The position numbers and the translations under genes were made by a program. The notes below the pieces were generated by a model. The model was not told the origin of the DNA, did not search any database, and saw only the letters and a list, made by a program, of their open reading frames with translations. A stretch of DNA of 64,000 nt from Pseudomonas urmiensis (lineage in GTDB: Bacteria > Pseudomonadota > Gammaproteobacteria > Pseudomonadales > Pseudomonadaceae), in NCBI RefSeq assembly GCF_014268815.2, contig NZ_JABWRE020000001.1, forward strand, positions 5,027,001 through 5,091,000. Reading direction: 5' to 3'. Below, piece by piece: positions 56,502-64,000 of the stretch (its first letter is position 1; each line of letters begins with the position of its first letter).

Positions 56502-56834
56502 GTGCAAAGGATCAAGGGCTATCACGCCCATATTTACTACGATGCGCAGACCATGGAGCAGGCCCGGGCGCTGTGCGAGGAGGCTGCGCGGCTGTTTGGG
56601 GTGAGCATGGGGCGTATGCACCAGAAGCCGGTCGGGCCGCATCCGGACTGGAGCTGCCAGCTGGCCTTCGAGCCGGAACTGGTGGGGGTGGTGCTGCCGT
56701 GGCTGGCGCTGTATCGCAAGGGACTGGTGGTGTTTATGCATCCACTGACGGGGGATGAGTTGGCCGATCATCGCGATCATGCGATCTGGATGGGAGCGAT
56801 CAGGCCGCTGGACCTGGCCATCTTCGAAGATTAA
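56502..56834 (+). CDS. DOPA 4,5-dioxygenase-family protein
   Basis: 110 residues from GTG 56502 (M-QRIKGYHAHIYYDAQTMEQA), AGGAG 5 bases before. The pattern GYHAHIYYD, PVGPHPDWSCQLAF and FMHPLTGDELADHRDHAIWMG is that of the DOPA-dioxygenase family; conserved His residues (HAH, PHPDW, HPLTGD, DHRDHAIW) probably bind iron. In most bacteria the substrate is unknown. Divergent from the Rossmann-fold gene. Confidence 0.88.
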   Translation: MQRIKGYHAHIYYDAQTMEQARALCEEAARLFGVSMGRMHQKPVGPHPDWSCQLAFEPELVGVVLPWLALYRKGLVVFMHPLTGDELADHRDHAIWMGAIRPLDLAIFED

Positions 56835-56842
56835 TCGTGGCC

Positions 56843-56928
56843 TTTCGCCGGCAAGCGCGCCGCCACAGCGATAGCGCTAATTATCACAGCTGCGCATTCC
56901 CTGTGGGAGCGGGCTTGCCCGCGAACGA
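56843..56928. repeat. Diverged REP pair
   Basis: ctttcgccggcaagcgcgcc (altered REP) and a normal facing copy gtgggagcgggcttgcccgcg. It lies between convergent genes. Confidence 0.7.
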
Positions 56929-56955
56929 GGGCGAAGCCCTCGCAAGACAGGCGAC

Positions 56956-57765
56956 TCAGTTACGCGCCGAGCGCACCCCTTCAGCCAGCGCCGAGCACAG
57001 GCTCAACACATCGCTGACGGCCTGATCGGCATCTTTGGCCTGGGCAATCTTGTCGACCAGCGCCGACCCTACCACCACCCCTTCCGCCAGGCGGGCGATC
57101 GCAGCCGCTTGTTCTGGAGTACGGATACCAAAACCAACGCTGACCGGCAGATCGGTATGCCGACGCAGACGCGCGATAGCCTCGCTGACGTGCTCGGTAG
57201 TCGCCGAACCTGCGCCGGTCACACCCGCTACCGAGACGTAGTAGACGAACCCGGAGCTACGCTCCAGCACGCGCGGCAGGCGCGCATCGTCGGTAGTCGG
57301 CGTGGTCAGGCGGATGAAGTCGATGCCCGCCGCCTGGGCCGGGGTGGCCAGCTCGGCATCGTGCTCTGGCGGCAGGTCGACGATGATCAGGCCATCGACA
57401 CCGGCTTCTTTCGCTTGGGCGACGAATTGCTCCACGCCGAAACGGTGGATGGGGTTGTAGTAGCCCATCAGCACGATTGGCGTGGTCTGGTTGCCGACGC
57501 GGAACTCACGGACCATCTGCAGGGTTTTTGCCAGGGTCTGACCGGCTTCCAGGGCGCGCAGGGTGGCGAGCTGGATGGCCACGCCATCGGCCATGGGATC
57601 GGTGAACGGCATGCCCAGCTCGATCACGTCGGCGCCAGCGCCAGGCAGGCCCTTGAGGATCGCCAGCGAGGCGTCGTAGCCGGGGTCGCCAGCGGTGATG
57701 AAGGTGACCAGCGCCGAGCGGCCTTCGGCCTTCAGGTCGGCGAAGCGTTGTTCAAGACGGCTCAT
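56956..57765 (-). CDS. trpA: Tryptophan synthase alpha subunit
   Basis: Cleaves indole-3-glycerol phosphate to indole and GAP. The start ATG 57765 ([21 protein letters not shown]) gives 269 residues. Catalytic Glu and Asp are in [14 protein letters not shown] (about 50-63), and [15 protein letters not shown] is present. The start overlaps the trpB stop by 2-3 bases (ATGA). Regulated by the divergent TrpI. Confidence 0.97.
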   Translation of the reverse strand: MSRLEQRFADLKAEGRSALVTFITAGDPGYDASLAILKGLPGAGADVIELGMPFTDPMADGVAIQLATLRALEAGQTLAKTLQMVREFRVGNQTTPIVLMGYYNPIHRFGVEQFVAQAKEAGVDGLIIVDLPPEHDAELATPAQAAGIDFIRLTTPTTDDARLPRVLERSSGFVYYVSVAGVTGAGSATTEHVSEAIARLRRHTDLPVSVGFGIRTPEQAAAIARLAEGVVVGSALVDKIAQAKDADQAVSDVLSLCSALAEGVRSARN

Positions 57766-58979
57766 GCCTGTTTCTCCTGGGCGGCCATGTGGTTCATCAC
57801 GGTTTGCATGTCTTTGTCGCCACGGCCGGACAAGCACACGACCATCAGGTGGTCCTTGGGCAGGGTCGGCGCGCGCTTGATCGCTTCGGCCAGGGCGTGG
57901 GAGCTCTCCAGGGCCGGGATGATGCCTTCCAGGCGGCAAGTGGCGTGGAAGGCGTCGAGGGCTTCGTCGTCGGTGATGCTGACGTACTCGACTCGCTTCA
58001 CTTCATGCAGGTAGGCGTGCTCCGGGCCGATGCCTGGGTAGTCCAGGCCCGCCGAGATCGAGTGGGCGTCGGTGATCTGGCCATCGGCGTCCTGCAGCAG
58101 GTAGGTGCGGTTGCCGTGCAGCACGCCGGGTACGCCGCCGTTGAGGCTGGCAGCGTGTTTGTCGGTGTCGACGCCGTGGCCACCGGCTTCAACGCCGATG
58201 ATCTGTACGCTGGCGTCATCGAGGAAGTCGTGGAACAGGCCCATGGCATTGGAGCCGCCGCCTACGCAGGCAACCAGGCTGTCAGGCAGACGACCTTCTT
58301 TTTCTTGCAGCTGGGCGCGGGTTTCCTTGCCGATGATCGACTGGAAGTCACGGACCATCGCTGGGTACGGGTGCGGGCCGGCAACGGTGCCGATCAGGTA
58401 GAAGGTGTCGTCGACGTTGGTCACCCAGTCGCGTAGCGCTTCGTTCATGGCGTCCTTGAGGGTGCCGGTGCCGGCAGTGACCGGAACGATTTCGGCGCCG
58501 AGCAGCTTCATGCGGAACACGTTGGCTTGCTGGCGCTCGATGTCGGTGGCGCCCATGTAGATCACGCAAGGCAGGCCGAAGCGTGCGGCGACGGTGGCGG
58601 TGGCCACGCCGTGCATGCCAGCGCCGGTTTCAGCGATCAGGCGTTTCTTGCCCATGCGCTTGGCCAGCAGCACTTGGCCGATGCAGTTGTTCACCTTGTG
58701 CGCGCCGGTGTGGTTGAGCTCTTCACGCTTGAAGAAGATCTTCGCGCCGCCGCAGTGCTCGGTCAGGCGCTCGGCGAAGTACAGGGGATTGGGGCGGCCG
58801 ATGTAGTCGCGCTGGAAGTAGGCCAGCTCTTCGAGAAATTTCGGGTCGGCCTTGGCCGCTTCGTACTCGCGGGCCAGGTCCAGCACCAGCGGCATCAGGG
58901 TTTCAGCCACGTAGCGGCCACCGAACGAGCCGAACAGGCCGTTGGCGTCGGGGCCGGCGCGGAATTGGGTCTGGGTCAT
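57762..58979 (-). CDS. trpB: Tryptophan synthase beta subunit
   Basis: PLP enzyme that joins indole and serine. 405 residues. The PLP lysine is in [13 protein letters not shown] (about 90-102), and the phosphate-binding GGGSNAMG (about 235) is intact. It is divergent from trpI with a 110-base shared control region. Confidence 0.97.
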   Translation of the reverse strand: MTQTQFRAGPDANGLFGSFGGRYVAETLMPLVLDLAREYEAAKADPKFLEELAYFQRDYIGRPNPLYFAERLTEHCGGAKIFFKREELNHTGAHKVNNCIGQVLLAKRMGKKRLIAETGAGMHGVATATVAARFGLPCVIYMGATDIERQQANVFRMKLLGAEIVPVTAGTGTLKDAMNEALRDWVTNVDDTFYLIGTVAGPHPYPAMVRDFQSIIGKETRAQLQEKEGRLPDSLVACVGGGSNAMGLFHDFLDDASVQIIGVEAGGHGVDTDKHAASLNGGVPGVLHGNRTYLLQDADGQITDAHSISAGLDYPGIGPEHAYLHEVKRVEYVSITDDEALDAFHATCRLEGIIPALESSHALAEAIKRAPTLPKDHLMVVCLSGRGDKDMQTVMNHMAAQEKQA

Positions 58980-59089
58980 GGGGCGCTCCAGGGCGTTATG
59001 AATGAGTGATGGGCTTTACTCTAACCACGACAGGCTCGGCTGAAAACCGATAAGATTGCTACAACATGTCAGGAAATCTCACACGTCCC
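58980..59089. promoter_or_regulatory. trpBA-trpI divergent control region
   Basis: In pseudomonads TrpI binds here and activates trpBA in the presence of indole-3-glycerol phosphate. I cannot place the TrpI sites from sequence alone. Confidence 0.6.
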
Positions 59090-59986
59090 ATGCGCCAGGA
59101 TCTGCCTCCTCTCAATGCCTTGCGGGCCTTTGAAGCAACCGCCCGGCTCAACAGCGTCAGTCAGGCCGCCGACGTGCTGCACGTGACTCATGGGGCCGTG
59201 AGTCGGCAGATCAAGGTGCTCGAGGAGCATCTAGGGGTGGCGCTTTTCGTCAAGGACGGGCGTGGCGTCAAACTCACAGATGCCGGCGTGCGCCTGCGCG
59301 ATGCCAGCGTTGATGCGTTTGACCGGCTGCGTGGGGTTTGCGCCGAATTGAGCCGGGATGTCAGCGAGGCGCCGTTCGTCCTGGGTTGCTCGGGTAGCCT
59401 GCTGGCGCGTTGGTTCATCCCCCGCCTGGGGCGGCTCAAGGCAGATTTGCCGGAGTTGCGTTTGCACTTGTCGGCGGGTGAAGGCGACCTTGACCCGCGC
59501 CGTCCCGGGCTGGATGCCTTGCTGGTGTATGCCGAGCCGCCGTGGCCGGCAGATATGCAGGTGCATGTACTGGCCGAGGAGCGTATTGGACCGGTGCTCA
59601 GCCCGCACTTCGCAGGCTCCGAGCGTTTACGTAATGCGCCCGCGCAGGCGTTGCTCGGCGAGGCCTTGCTGCATACCACCTCGCGTCCGCAGGCGTGGCC
59701 GGCATGGGCGATGCAGCACGGTCTGGACGCTGGCGCGTTGCATTTCGGCCAGGCCTTCGAGCATTTGTATTACTTGTTGGAGGCGGCAGTTGCAGGCTTG
59801 GGCGTGGCCATCGCGCCGCAACCGCTGGTGGCGGACGACCTGCGCGCCGGGCGTTTGATCGCCCCGTGGGGCTTCTCGCCCACCCAGGCTGCCTTGGCGC
59901 TGTGGGTGCCGCGGCGCGCCGCAGATGGGCGCGCCGAGCAGTTGGCGCTGTGGCTGCGCCGTGAGTTGGACCAGCAGGCGGTTTAG
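59090..59986 (+). CDS. trpI: LysR-family regulator TrpI
   Basis: Activator of trpBA that responds to indole-3-glycerol phosphate. The start ATG 59090 ([20 protein letters not shown]) matches orthologues; ATG 59066 is also in frame and would add eight residues. About 298 residues, with a GcvA-type HTH ([28 protein letters not shown]) and ligand domain. Divergent from trpBA, which fixes the assignment. Confidence 0.93.
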   Translation: MRQDLPPLNALRAFEATARLNSVSQAADVLHVTHGAVSRQIKVLEEHLGVALFVKDGRGVKLTDAGVRLRDASVDAFDRLRGVCAELSRDVSEAPFVLGCSGSLLARWFIPRLGRLKADLPELRLHLSAGEGDLDPRRPGLDALLVYAEPPWPADMQVHVLAEERIGPVLSPHFAGSERLRNAPAQALLGEALLHTTSRPQAWPAWAMQHGLDAGALHFGQAFEHLYYLLEAAVAGLGVAIAPQPLVADDLRAGRLIAPWGFSPTQAALALWVPRRAADGRAEQLALWLRRELDQQAV

Positions 59987-60306
59987 TTGCGCTTGGTCAA
60001 CAGATAGGCGGCCAGCAGGCCCAGGGCGCCGACGGCAACGCCAGCGGCGGTCCAAGGGTGTTCCTGGGCATAGTCGCGGGTGGCGATACCGGTCTGGCGT
60101 GTGCGGGTCTTGACCTCGTCATACGCATCGCTGAGCACGCTGCGCGAGTGCTTGAGCGCGTTTTCCGCATTGCCACGGATCGCCTTGATGGTCTTGTGCG
60201 ACTCCTCGGATGCGTCGTGCTTGAGGGTCTCCAGGGTCTTGAGCAGGCTCTCGATCTCGGCTTCCATGTTTTCCAGTGAGGTTTTACGCAGGGCGTTGCG
60301 GGCCAT
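59983..60306 (-). CDS. DUF883-family membrane-anchored protein (ElaB/YqjD-like)
   Basis: 107 residues from ATG 60306 ([20 protein letters not shown]), with AAGGAG 6 bases upstream. A long amphipathic helix is followed by one C-terminal membrane helix ([19 protein letters not shown]), the layout of the ElaB/YqjD/DUF883 family that anchors ribosomes in stationary phase in E. coli. Overlaps the trpI end by 4 bases, convergently. Confidence 0.9.
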   Translation of the reverse strand: MARNALRKTSLENMEAEIESLLKTLETLKHDASEESHKTIKAIRGNAENALKHSRSVLSDAYDEVKTRTRQTGIATRDYAQEHPWTAAGVAVGALGLLAAYLLTKRN

Positions 60307-60459
60307 GTTGACTCTCCTTCGCAGTGGATTGGCTGTTAGGGTTGCGACTGCGCGGTGTGGCGAAAGTGCGATCGAACTTTCACCGGTGGCGATGGCTCGC
60401 AGGTAAACCAGGCCTGCGCTGCTAGGCTCAATCCGACACTTCACTCAAGGAGAGCGCTC

Positions 60460-60675
60460 ATGTCCGATCACCACACCTACAAGAAGATCGAACTGGTCGG
60501 GTCGTCGCCCACCAGCATCGAAGACGCGATCAACAATGCCATTGCCGAAGCCGGCAAGAGCATCAAGCATCTGGAATGGTTCGAGGTAGTGGATACCCGT
60601 GGGCACATTCGCGATGGCAAGGCCGCGCATTTTCAGGTGACCCTGAAAGTCGGTTTCCGCATCGCCAATAGCTGA
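60460..60675 (+). CDS. Dodecin (flavin-binding dodecamer)
   Basis: 71 residues, [31 protein letters not shown]. The sequence [11 protein letters not shown] (flavin-contact Trp at about 40), with [15 protein letters not shown], is typical of dodecin, which stores or buffers FMN/riboflavin. A terminator follows at 60725-60747. Confidence 0.93.
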   Translation: MSDHHTYKKIELVGSSPTSIEDAINNAIAEAGKSIKHLEWFEVVDTRGHIRDGKAAHFQVTLKVGFRIANS

Positions 60676-60724
60676 AATAGTGCCGGGCTAGCGTGTCCCG
60701 GCGCGATGGGGTAATACAGATACA

Positions 60725-60747
60725 GGGCGCCCAGCCGGCGCCCTTTT
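60725..60747 (+). terminator. Terminator after dodecin gene
   Basis: Stem GGGCGCC-CAGCC-GGCGCCC followed by TTTT. Confidence 0.8.
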
Positions 60748-60777
60748 CGACTTTGATCTGAACAAGGAAAGCGATCG

Positions 60778-60999
60778 ATGAAGAAACTGCTATTAGCGAT
60801 GGGTTTGCTGGCGGTGGCAGGTGGCGCGATGGCGGCGGGTAAGCCGTGCGAGGAGCTCAAGGCTGAGATTGCGGCGAAGCTGGATGCCAAAGGGGTTACT
60901 GGCTACACGCTGGAGATCGTCAACAAGGGTGAGCCGGCGGGCAAGGTGGTTGGGAGCTGTGAAGGTGGGACCAAGGAAATTGTCTACCGCCGGGGTTGA
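60778..60999 (+). CDS. DUF1161 exported protein (copy 1)
   Basis: 73 residues with a signal peptide (MKKLLLAMGLLAVAGGAMA, cleavage near 19). The mature part KPCEELKAEIAAKLDAKGVT...VVGSCEGGTKEIVY has two Cys likely to pair in the periplasm. Matches DUF1161; function unknown. A second copy is at 62783-63016. Confidence 0.88.
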   Translation: MKKLLLAMGLLAVAGGAMAAGKPCEELKAEIAAKLDAKGVTGYTLEIVNKGEPAGKVVGSCEGGTKEIVYRRG

Positions 61000-61002
61000 G
61001 GC

Positions 61003-61121
61003 CATCGCGGGGCAAGCCCGCTCCCACGGCAAATTGAGCTGCGCCCCAAATGTTGGACACCCATCCATCATCCGGGGCGCAGCTCAAATCACTGGCGTGG
61101 GAGCGGGCTTGCTCCGCGATG
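61003..61121. repeat. REP pair enclosing a second perfect inverted repeat
   Basis: Outer REP units (catcgcggggcaagcccgct and gcgggcttgctccgcgatg) enclose TTGAGCTGCGCCCC (61034-61047) and its exact complement GGGGCGCAGCTCAA (61074-61087). Thus a nested cruciform or double hairpin can form. No gene. Confidence 0.88.
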
Positions 61122-61125
61122 AGTC

Positions 61126-62130
61126 TCACTCAGTCTTCAAGGCCTGAGCCAGCAGCTCATAAGACCTGACTCGGTCGGCATGTTCATACAGATCACAGGT
61201 AAAGATCAGCTCATCCGCCCCGGTCTGCTCCAGCAGCACCTCGACTTGGGCCCGCACCTTCTGCGGGCTACCAATCATCGCCAGCCCCAGGAAGCTCATG
61301 ACCGACTCGCGCTCATGCGGCAGCCACAACCCATTCATGCTCTCGACCGGTGGCCGCTGCATCAGGCTCTGGCCCCGCATCAGGGCAAGAATGCGCTGAT
61401 ACACCGAGGTGGCGAGGTATTGAGCGTGTTCGTCGGTCTCGGCCACCACCATCGGCACGCCGAGCATCACGTAGGGCTTGTCGAGCACCGTCGAGGGCTT
61501 GAAGTGATCGCGGTAAATCCGAATCGCCTCGTGCATCAGGCGTGGCGCGAAATGTGAGGCGAACGCGTAGGGTAAACCACGCATCCCCGCCAATTGTGCG
61601 CTGAACAGGCTGGAGCCCAAAAGCCAGATCGGCACTTCGGTGTCATGCCCTGGCACGGCGATTACACGCTGGTCCGGCGTGCGTGGACCCAAATAGCGCA
61701 CCAGCTCCTCGACATCATCCGGGAAGTCATCAGCGCTGCCTGAGCGCTCACGGCGCAGCGCGCGGGCTGTCATCTGGTCGGAACCGGGGGCGCGGCCCAG
61801 GCCCAGATCGATGCGGCCCGGATACAGGCTGGCCAGGGTGCCGAACTGTTCAGCGATGACCAGCGGCGCATGGTTGGGCAGCATCACCCCGCCTGCGCCC
61901 AGACGAATGGTCGAAGTGCCGCCGGCCAAATAACCGATCAGCACCGACGTTGCAGAGCTGGCGATACCGTCCATGTTGTGGTGTTCGGCCACCCAGAAGC
62001 GGTTGTAGCCGAAACGCTCGACGTTGCGCGCCAGATCCAGCGAGTTGCGCAGCGACTGGGCGGGGCCGGCATCAGCGCGCACCGGTACCAGGTCGAGGGT
62101 GGATATCTTCAGGTCACGCAGGTGCGTCAT
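61126..62130 (-). CDS. LLM-class flavin-dependent oxidoreductase (luciferase-like)
   Basis: FMN-dependent monooxygenase or reductase. The start ATG 62130 ([20 protein letters not shown]), with GGAGG 6 bases upstream, gives 334 residues. The luciferase-like fold is indicated by [26 protein letters not shown] and [15 protein letters not shown]. Substrate unknown. It is divergent from the OsmC gene. Confidence 0.9.
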   Translation of the reverse strand: MTHLRDLKISTLDLVPVRADAGPAQSLRNSLDLARNVERFGYNRFWVAEHHNMDGIASSATSVLIGYLAGGTSTIRLGAGGVMLPNHAPLVIAEQFGTLASLYPGRIDLGLGRAPGSDQMTARALRRERSGSADDFPDDVEELVRYLGPRTPDQRVIAVPGHDTEVPIWLLGSSLFSAQLAGMRGLPYAFASHFAPRLMHEAIRIYRDHFKPSTVLDKPYVMLGVPMVVAETDEHAQYLATSVYQRILALMRGQSLMQRPPVESMNGLWLPHERESVMSFLGLAMIGSPQKVRAQVEVLLEQTGADELIFTCDLYEHADRVRSYELLAQALKTE

Positions 62131-62283
62131 TGGAGCCTCCGCAGAAGTGGTTGGCCAAGGGCCTTTTAGACTCTGTATGGGCAGATTCGACGGATTCAAT
62201 CCAAGGCCTGCGATTGTTCTGAACTTGCCGTAGGCACAGTCCTCTCAACCTTAGGCACACGAACCCATGCCCAGGAGGCAACA

Positions 62284-62709
62284 ATGAAAAAGACAGCATC
62301 GGCGGTTTGGCAAGGTGGTCTCAAGGATGGCAAGGGCCTGCTGTCTACCGAGAGCGGCGCCCTCAAGCAGAATCCGTATGGCTTCAATACCCGCTTCGAA
62401 GGGACCCCAGGCACTAATCCGGAAGAGCTGATTGGCGCGGCCCATGCCGGCTGCTTTTCGATGGCGCTGTCGATGATGCTCGGTGAGGCGGGGCTGACCC
62501 CGGAGCGGATCGATACCATCGCTGAGGTGACCTTGGACAAGCAGCCCGACGGCTTCGCCATCTCGGCGGTGCACCTGATTCTCAAGGCGAAGGTGCCCGG
62601 CGCCAACGACGCGCAATTCCAGGAAATTGCCAACAAGGCCAAGGCCGGTTGCCCGGTATCCAAGGTACTCAACGCGCAGATCAGCCTGGACGCCACCTTG
62701 GTGCCGTAG
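62284..62709 (+). CDS. OsmC-family peroxiredoxin
   Basis: Thiol-dependent organic hydroperoxide reductase. 141 residues. Redox cysteines are in HAGCFSMAL (about Cys58) and in the later AGCPVSKVLN (about Cys121), the OsmC pattern. RBS GGAGGCAACA precedes the ATG. It would detoxify peroxides in stationary or osmotic stress. Confidence 0.93.
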   Translation: MKKTASAVWQGGLKDGKGLLSTESGALKQNPYGFNTRFEGTPGTNPEELIGAAHAGCFSMALSMMLGEAGLTPERIDTIAEVTLDKQPDGFAISAVHLILKAKVPGANDAQFQEIANKAKAGCPVSKVLNAQISLDATLVP

Positions 62710-62740
62710 GCGGCGCAACGGCGGACGTTTGCTGTAGTCT

Positions 62741-62769
62741 AAAGGGCGTTGGCAGTTTGCCTGCCCTTT
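62741..62769 (+). promoter_or_regulatory. Hairpin before DUF1161 copy 2
   Basis: AAAGGGC-gtt-GGCA-gtt-TGCC-t-GCCCTTT ends directly before the AGGAG of the next gene. It could be a weak terminator of the OsmC gene or a translational control hairpin. Confidence 0.5.
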
Positions 62770-62782
62770 CAGGAGCCGTTCC

Positions 62783-63016
62783 ATGATCCGCGTTGCAATC
62801 GCCGTGCTGGCTTCCCTGCTCGCAACGTCCGCGTTGGCGGCGGTCAAGCCGTGTGAGGAACTCAAGGCTGAGATCGAAGCGAAGATTCAAGCGCGAGGGG
62901 TAGCCTCATACACGCTGGAGATCGTCCCTAATAGCGAGGTCAAGGATCAGAACATGGTCGTTGGCAGCTGTGATGCTGGAACCAAGAAGATCATTTACCA
63001 GAAGAATGATCAGTAG
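62783..63016 (+). CDS. DUF1161 exported protein (copy 2)
   Basis: 77 residues with a signal peptide (MIRVAIAVLASLLATSALA). Mature KPCEELKAEIEAKIQARGVASYTLEIV...VVGSCDAGTKKIIYQ closely parallels copy 1 and keeps both cysteines. The two copies lie 1.8 kb apart, so this is probably an old local duplication. Function unknown. Confidence 0.88.
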   Translation: MIRVAIAVLASLLATSALAAVKPCEELKAEIEAKIQARGVASYTLEIVPNSEVKDQNMVVGSCDAGTKKIIYQKNDQ

Positions 63017-63024
63017 TGTCTGAG

Positions 63025-63049
63025 CCAAGGGCCGCTTGGCGGCCCTTGG
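63025..63049. terminator. Hairpin between convergent genes
   Basis: Perfect 11-base inverted repeat CCAAGGGCCGC-TTG-GCGGCCCTTGG without a T run. It may stop transcription from both sides. Confidence 0.6.
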
Positions 63050-63088
63050 CGAGTAGGCTTGTCGCTCCAGCGGGCTGCCTGAACAGCG

Positions 63089-63502
63089 CTAGGGAATGCA
63101 GAAGATGTCGCTAGGCTCATCGACCAACACCTTGCGGCTGTTGTCGTACAGGTACACCTGCGGCTGCATCGCTGGCGCCCGGGCTTCCAGGCGATAACGC
63201 TGGCCAGCCTCGAAATTATCGAAGCGCACGGTCAGGTAGCAGGTGCGTTCGGTGGGGTCGGTGGTAAACAGCCCGCTGGTCACTTCGTAGTCAAAGCGCA
63301 CGACCAACTCGTGTTTGCCAGGGGTGACCTGGAAGTAGCGCCCATCGTTGAGTCGCTTGCCATCCAGGCGATCGGCCATGATCACTCGACCTGGCGTGAT
63401 GGTGTACAGGTCGATCCAAGCTTGCTTGGGGTCGGCGGGGGGCAAGGGGCTGGCGCAAGCCCCCAGTGCACTGAGGGCGATCAGCATCATGGGCTGGCGC
63501 AT
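63089..63502 (-). CDS. Putative lipoprotein, paralogue A
   Basis: 137 residues from ATG 63502 (MRQPMMLIALSALGACASPL). The lipobox LGAC (Cys about 16) predicts a lipoprotein. The mature part has DPKQAWIDL, GRYFQVTPGKHELVVRF and FEAGQRYRLEARA, also found in the adjacent gene 63559-63972. Function unknown; a carbohydrate- or envelope-binding beta-sandwich is possible but unproven. Confidence 0.8.
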   Translation of the reverse strand: MRQPMMLIALSALGACASPLPPADPKQAWIDLYTITPGRVIMADRLDGKRLNDGRYFQVTPGKHELVVRFDYEVTSGLFTTDPTERTCYLTVRFDNFEAGQRYRLEARAPAMQPQVYLYDNSRKVLVDEPSDIFCIP

Positions 63503-63558
63503 GGTGAAACTCCCACTTGCACGTTCACAAGGCACAAGCATAGCGCCAATCAGCACGT

Positions 63559-63972
63559 TCAGGTGCGTTGGCAGCCTGCCGGTTCGCCCTGCCCCACCAG
63601 TTTTTGCTGCTGGTCATACAGCTTGATCCACGGGCGGAAGCCAATGCTGCCCGCTTGCAGGCGATAGCGCTGGCCAGCGTTGAACTCCTTGAAGCTGACA
63701 TTGAGCTGGCAATCGCGCCACAGCGGCTCGGCGACGGGGCCGATATTGCTCGGGGCGACAGGAAACTGGTAGCGCACGGTCAGCTCATGGTTGCCGGGGG
63801 CGACTTCGAAATAGCGGTTATCGGCCCAGTCGCGCTCATCCACCTGCACGGCGTGCAATGAGGTGTCATCGTGCGGGGCCAGGTCGATCCAGGCCTGGTT
63901 CGGGTCGGGATCTGGCAGGGTGGAGCAACCTGACAACAGCAGCAATGTGCCGATGGCTAACTGTGAACGCAT
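63559..63972 (-). CDS. Putative lipoprotein, paralogue B
   Basis: 137 residues, MRSQLAIGTLLLLSGCSTLPDP, lipobox LSGC (Cys about 16). It shares DPNQAWIDL, NRYFEVAPGNHELTVRYQF and FNAGQRYRLQAG with paralogue A, which starts 56 bases downstream on the same strand. Same length and domain order indicate tandem duplication. Function unknown. Confidence 0.8.
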   Translation of the reverse strand: MRSQLAIGTLLLLSGCSTLPDPDPNQAWIDLAPHDDTSLHAVQVDERDWADNRYFEVAPGNHELTVRYQFPVAPSNIGPVAEPLWRDCQLNVSFKEFNAGQRYRLQAGSIGFRPWIKLYDQQQKLVGQGEPAGCQRT

Positions 63973-64000
63973 GGCGATACTCCCCCTTGGCGAGATAATC

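Overview
The window is a 64 kb piece of a Pseudomonas chromosome, most like the P. putida group, centred on the replication origin. The evidence is the origin-proximal order atpIBEFHAGD / parB-parA-rsmG-mnmG / mnmE / yidC-yidD-rnpA-rpmH / oriC / dnaA-dnaN-recF-gyrB, the GC-rich codon use, the many REP elements with an 'agcgggcttgccccgcg' core, and a sulfide-oxidation cassette that resembles the one described in P. putida.

Region by region. 1-6.3 kb: ATP synthase operon on the minus strand, with atpD cut by the window edge and a near-consensus sigma-70 promoter ahead of atpI. 6.4-12.6 kb: chromosome segregation (ParAB) and tRNA/rRNA modification genes (rsmG, mnmG, mnmE), with a 591-bp non-coding stretch between mnmG and mnmE that holds many DnaA-box-like sites. 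12.6-15.1 kb: membrane-protein insertion and ribosome/RNase P genes. 15.1-15.7 kb: oriC proper, with four consensus DnaA boxes plus variants and an AT-rich block. 15.7-22.0 kb: dnaA-dnaN-recF-gyrB on the plus strand, with two parS sites in recF. 22.0-24.5 kb: two exported proteins of unknown function (DUF2950, DUF3300).

24.6-29.3 kb: a sulfide/persulfide detoxification unit made of a FisR-like sigma-54 activator, divergently placed persulfide dioxygenase, sulfide:quinone oxidoreductase and a TauE/SafE-type exporter. The divergent control region contains helically phased ACTGCCA repeats and a sigma-54-like promoter. 29.3-33.9 kb: a LysR regulator, a GMC oxidoreductase and an MHS-family transporter carrying an unusual extra periplasmic segment. 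Both catabolic genes have AAnAAnAA-type Crc/Hfq motifs in their leaders.

34-50.5 kb: housekeeping genes: acyltransferase, gmhB, glyS-glyQ, tag, lpxL-like, trkA-rsmB-fmt-def, dprA, tsaC, qor, hemF, aroE. A small DUF3077-type gene in this part is preceded by a candidate structured RNA leader. 50.5-55.7 kb: choline-sulfate use (SulP transporter, ChoX-type binding protein, BetC sulfatase, LysR regulator). 55.8-64 kb: small enzymes, trpBA/trpI, DUF883 protein, dodecin, two DUF1161 paralogues, a luciferase-like monooxygenase, an OsmC protein and two tandem paralogous lipoproteins.

No tRNA, rRNA, insertion sequence, prophage or CRISPR array was recognised. Twenty-five exact consensus DnaA boxes were found by eye in the window, most of them inside genes, which is far more than chance would give.
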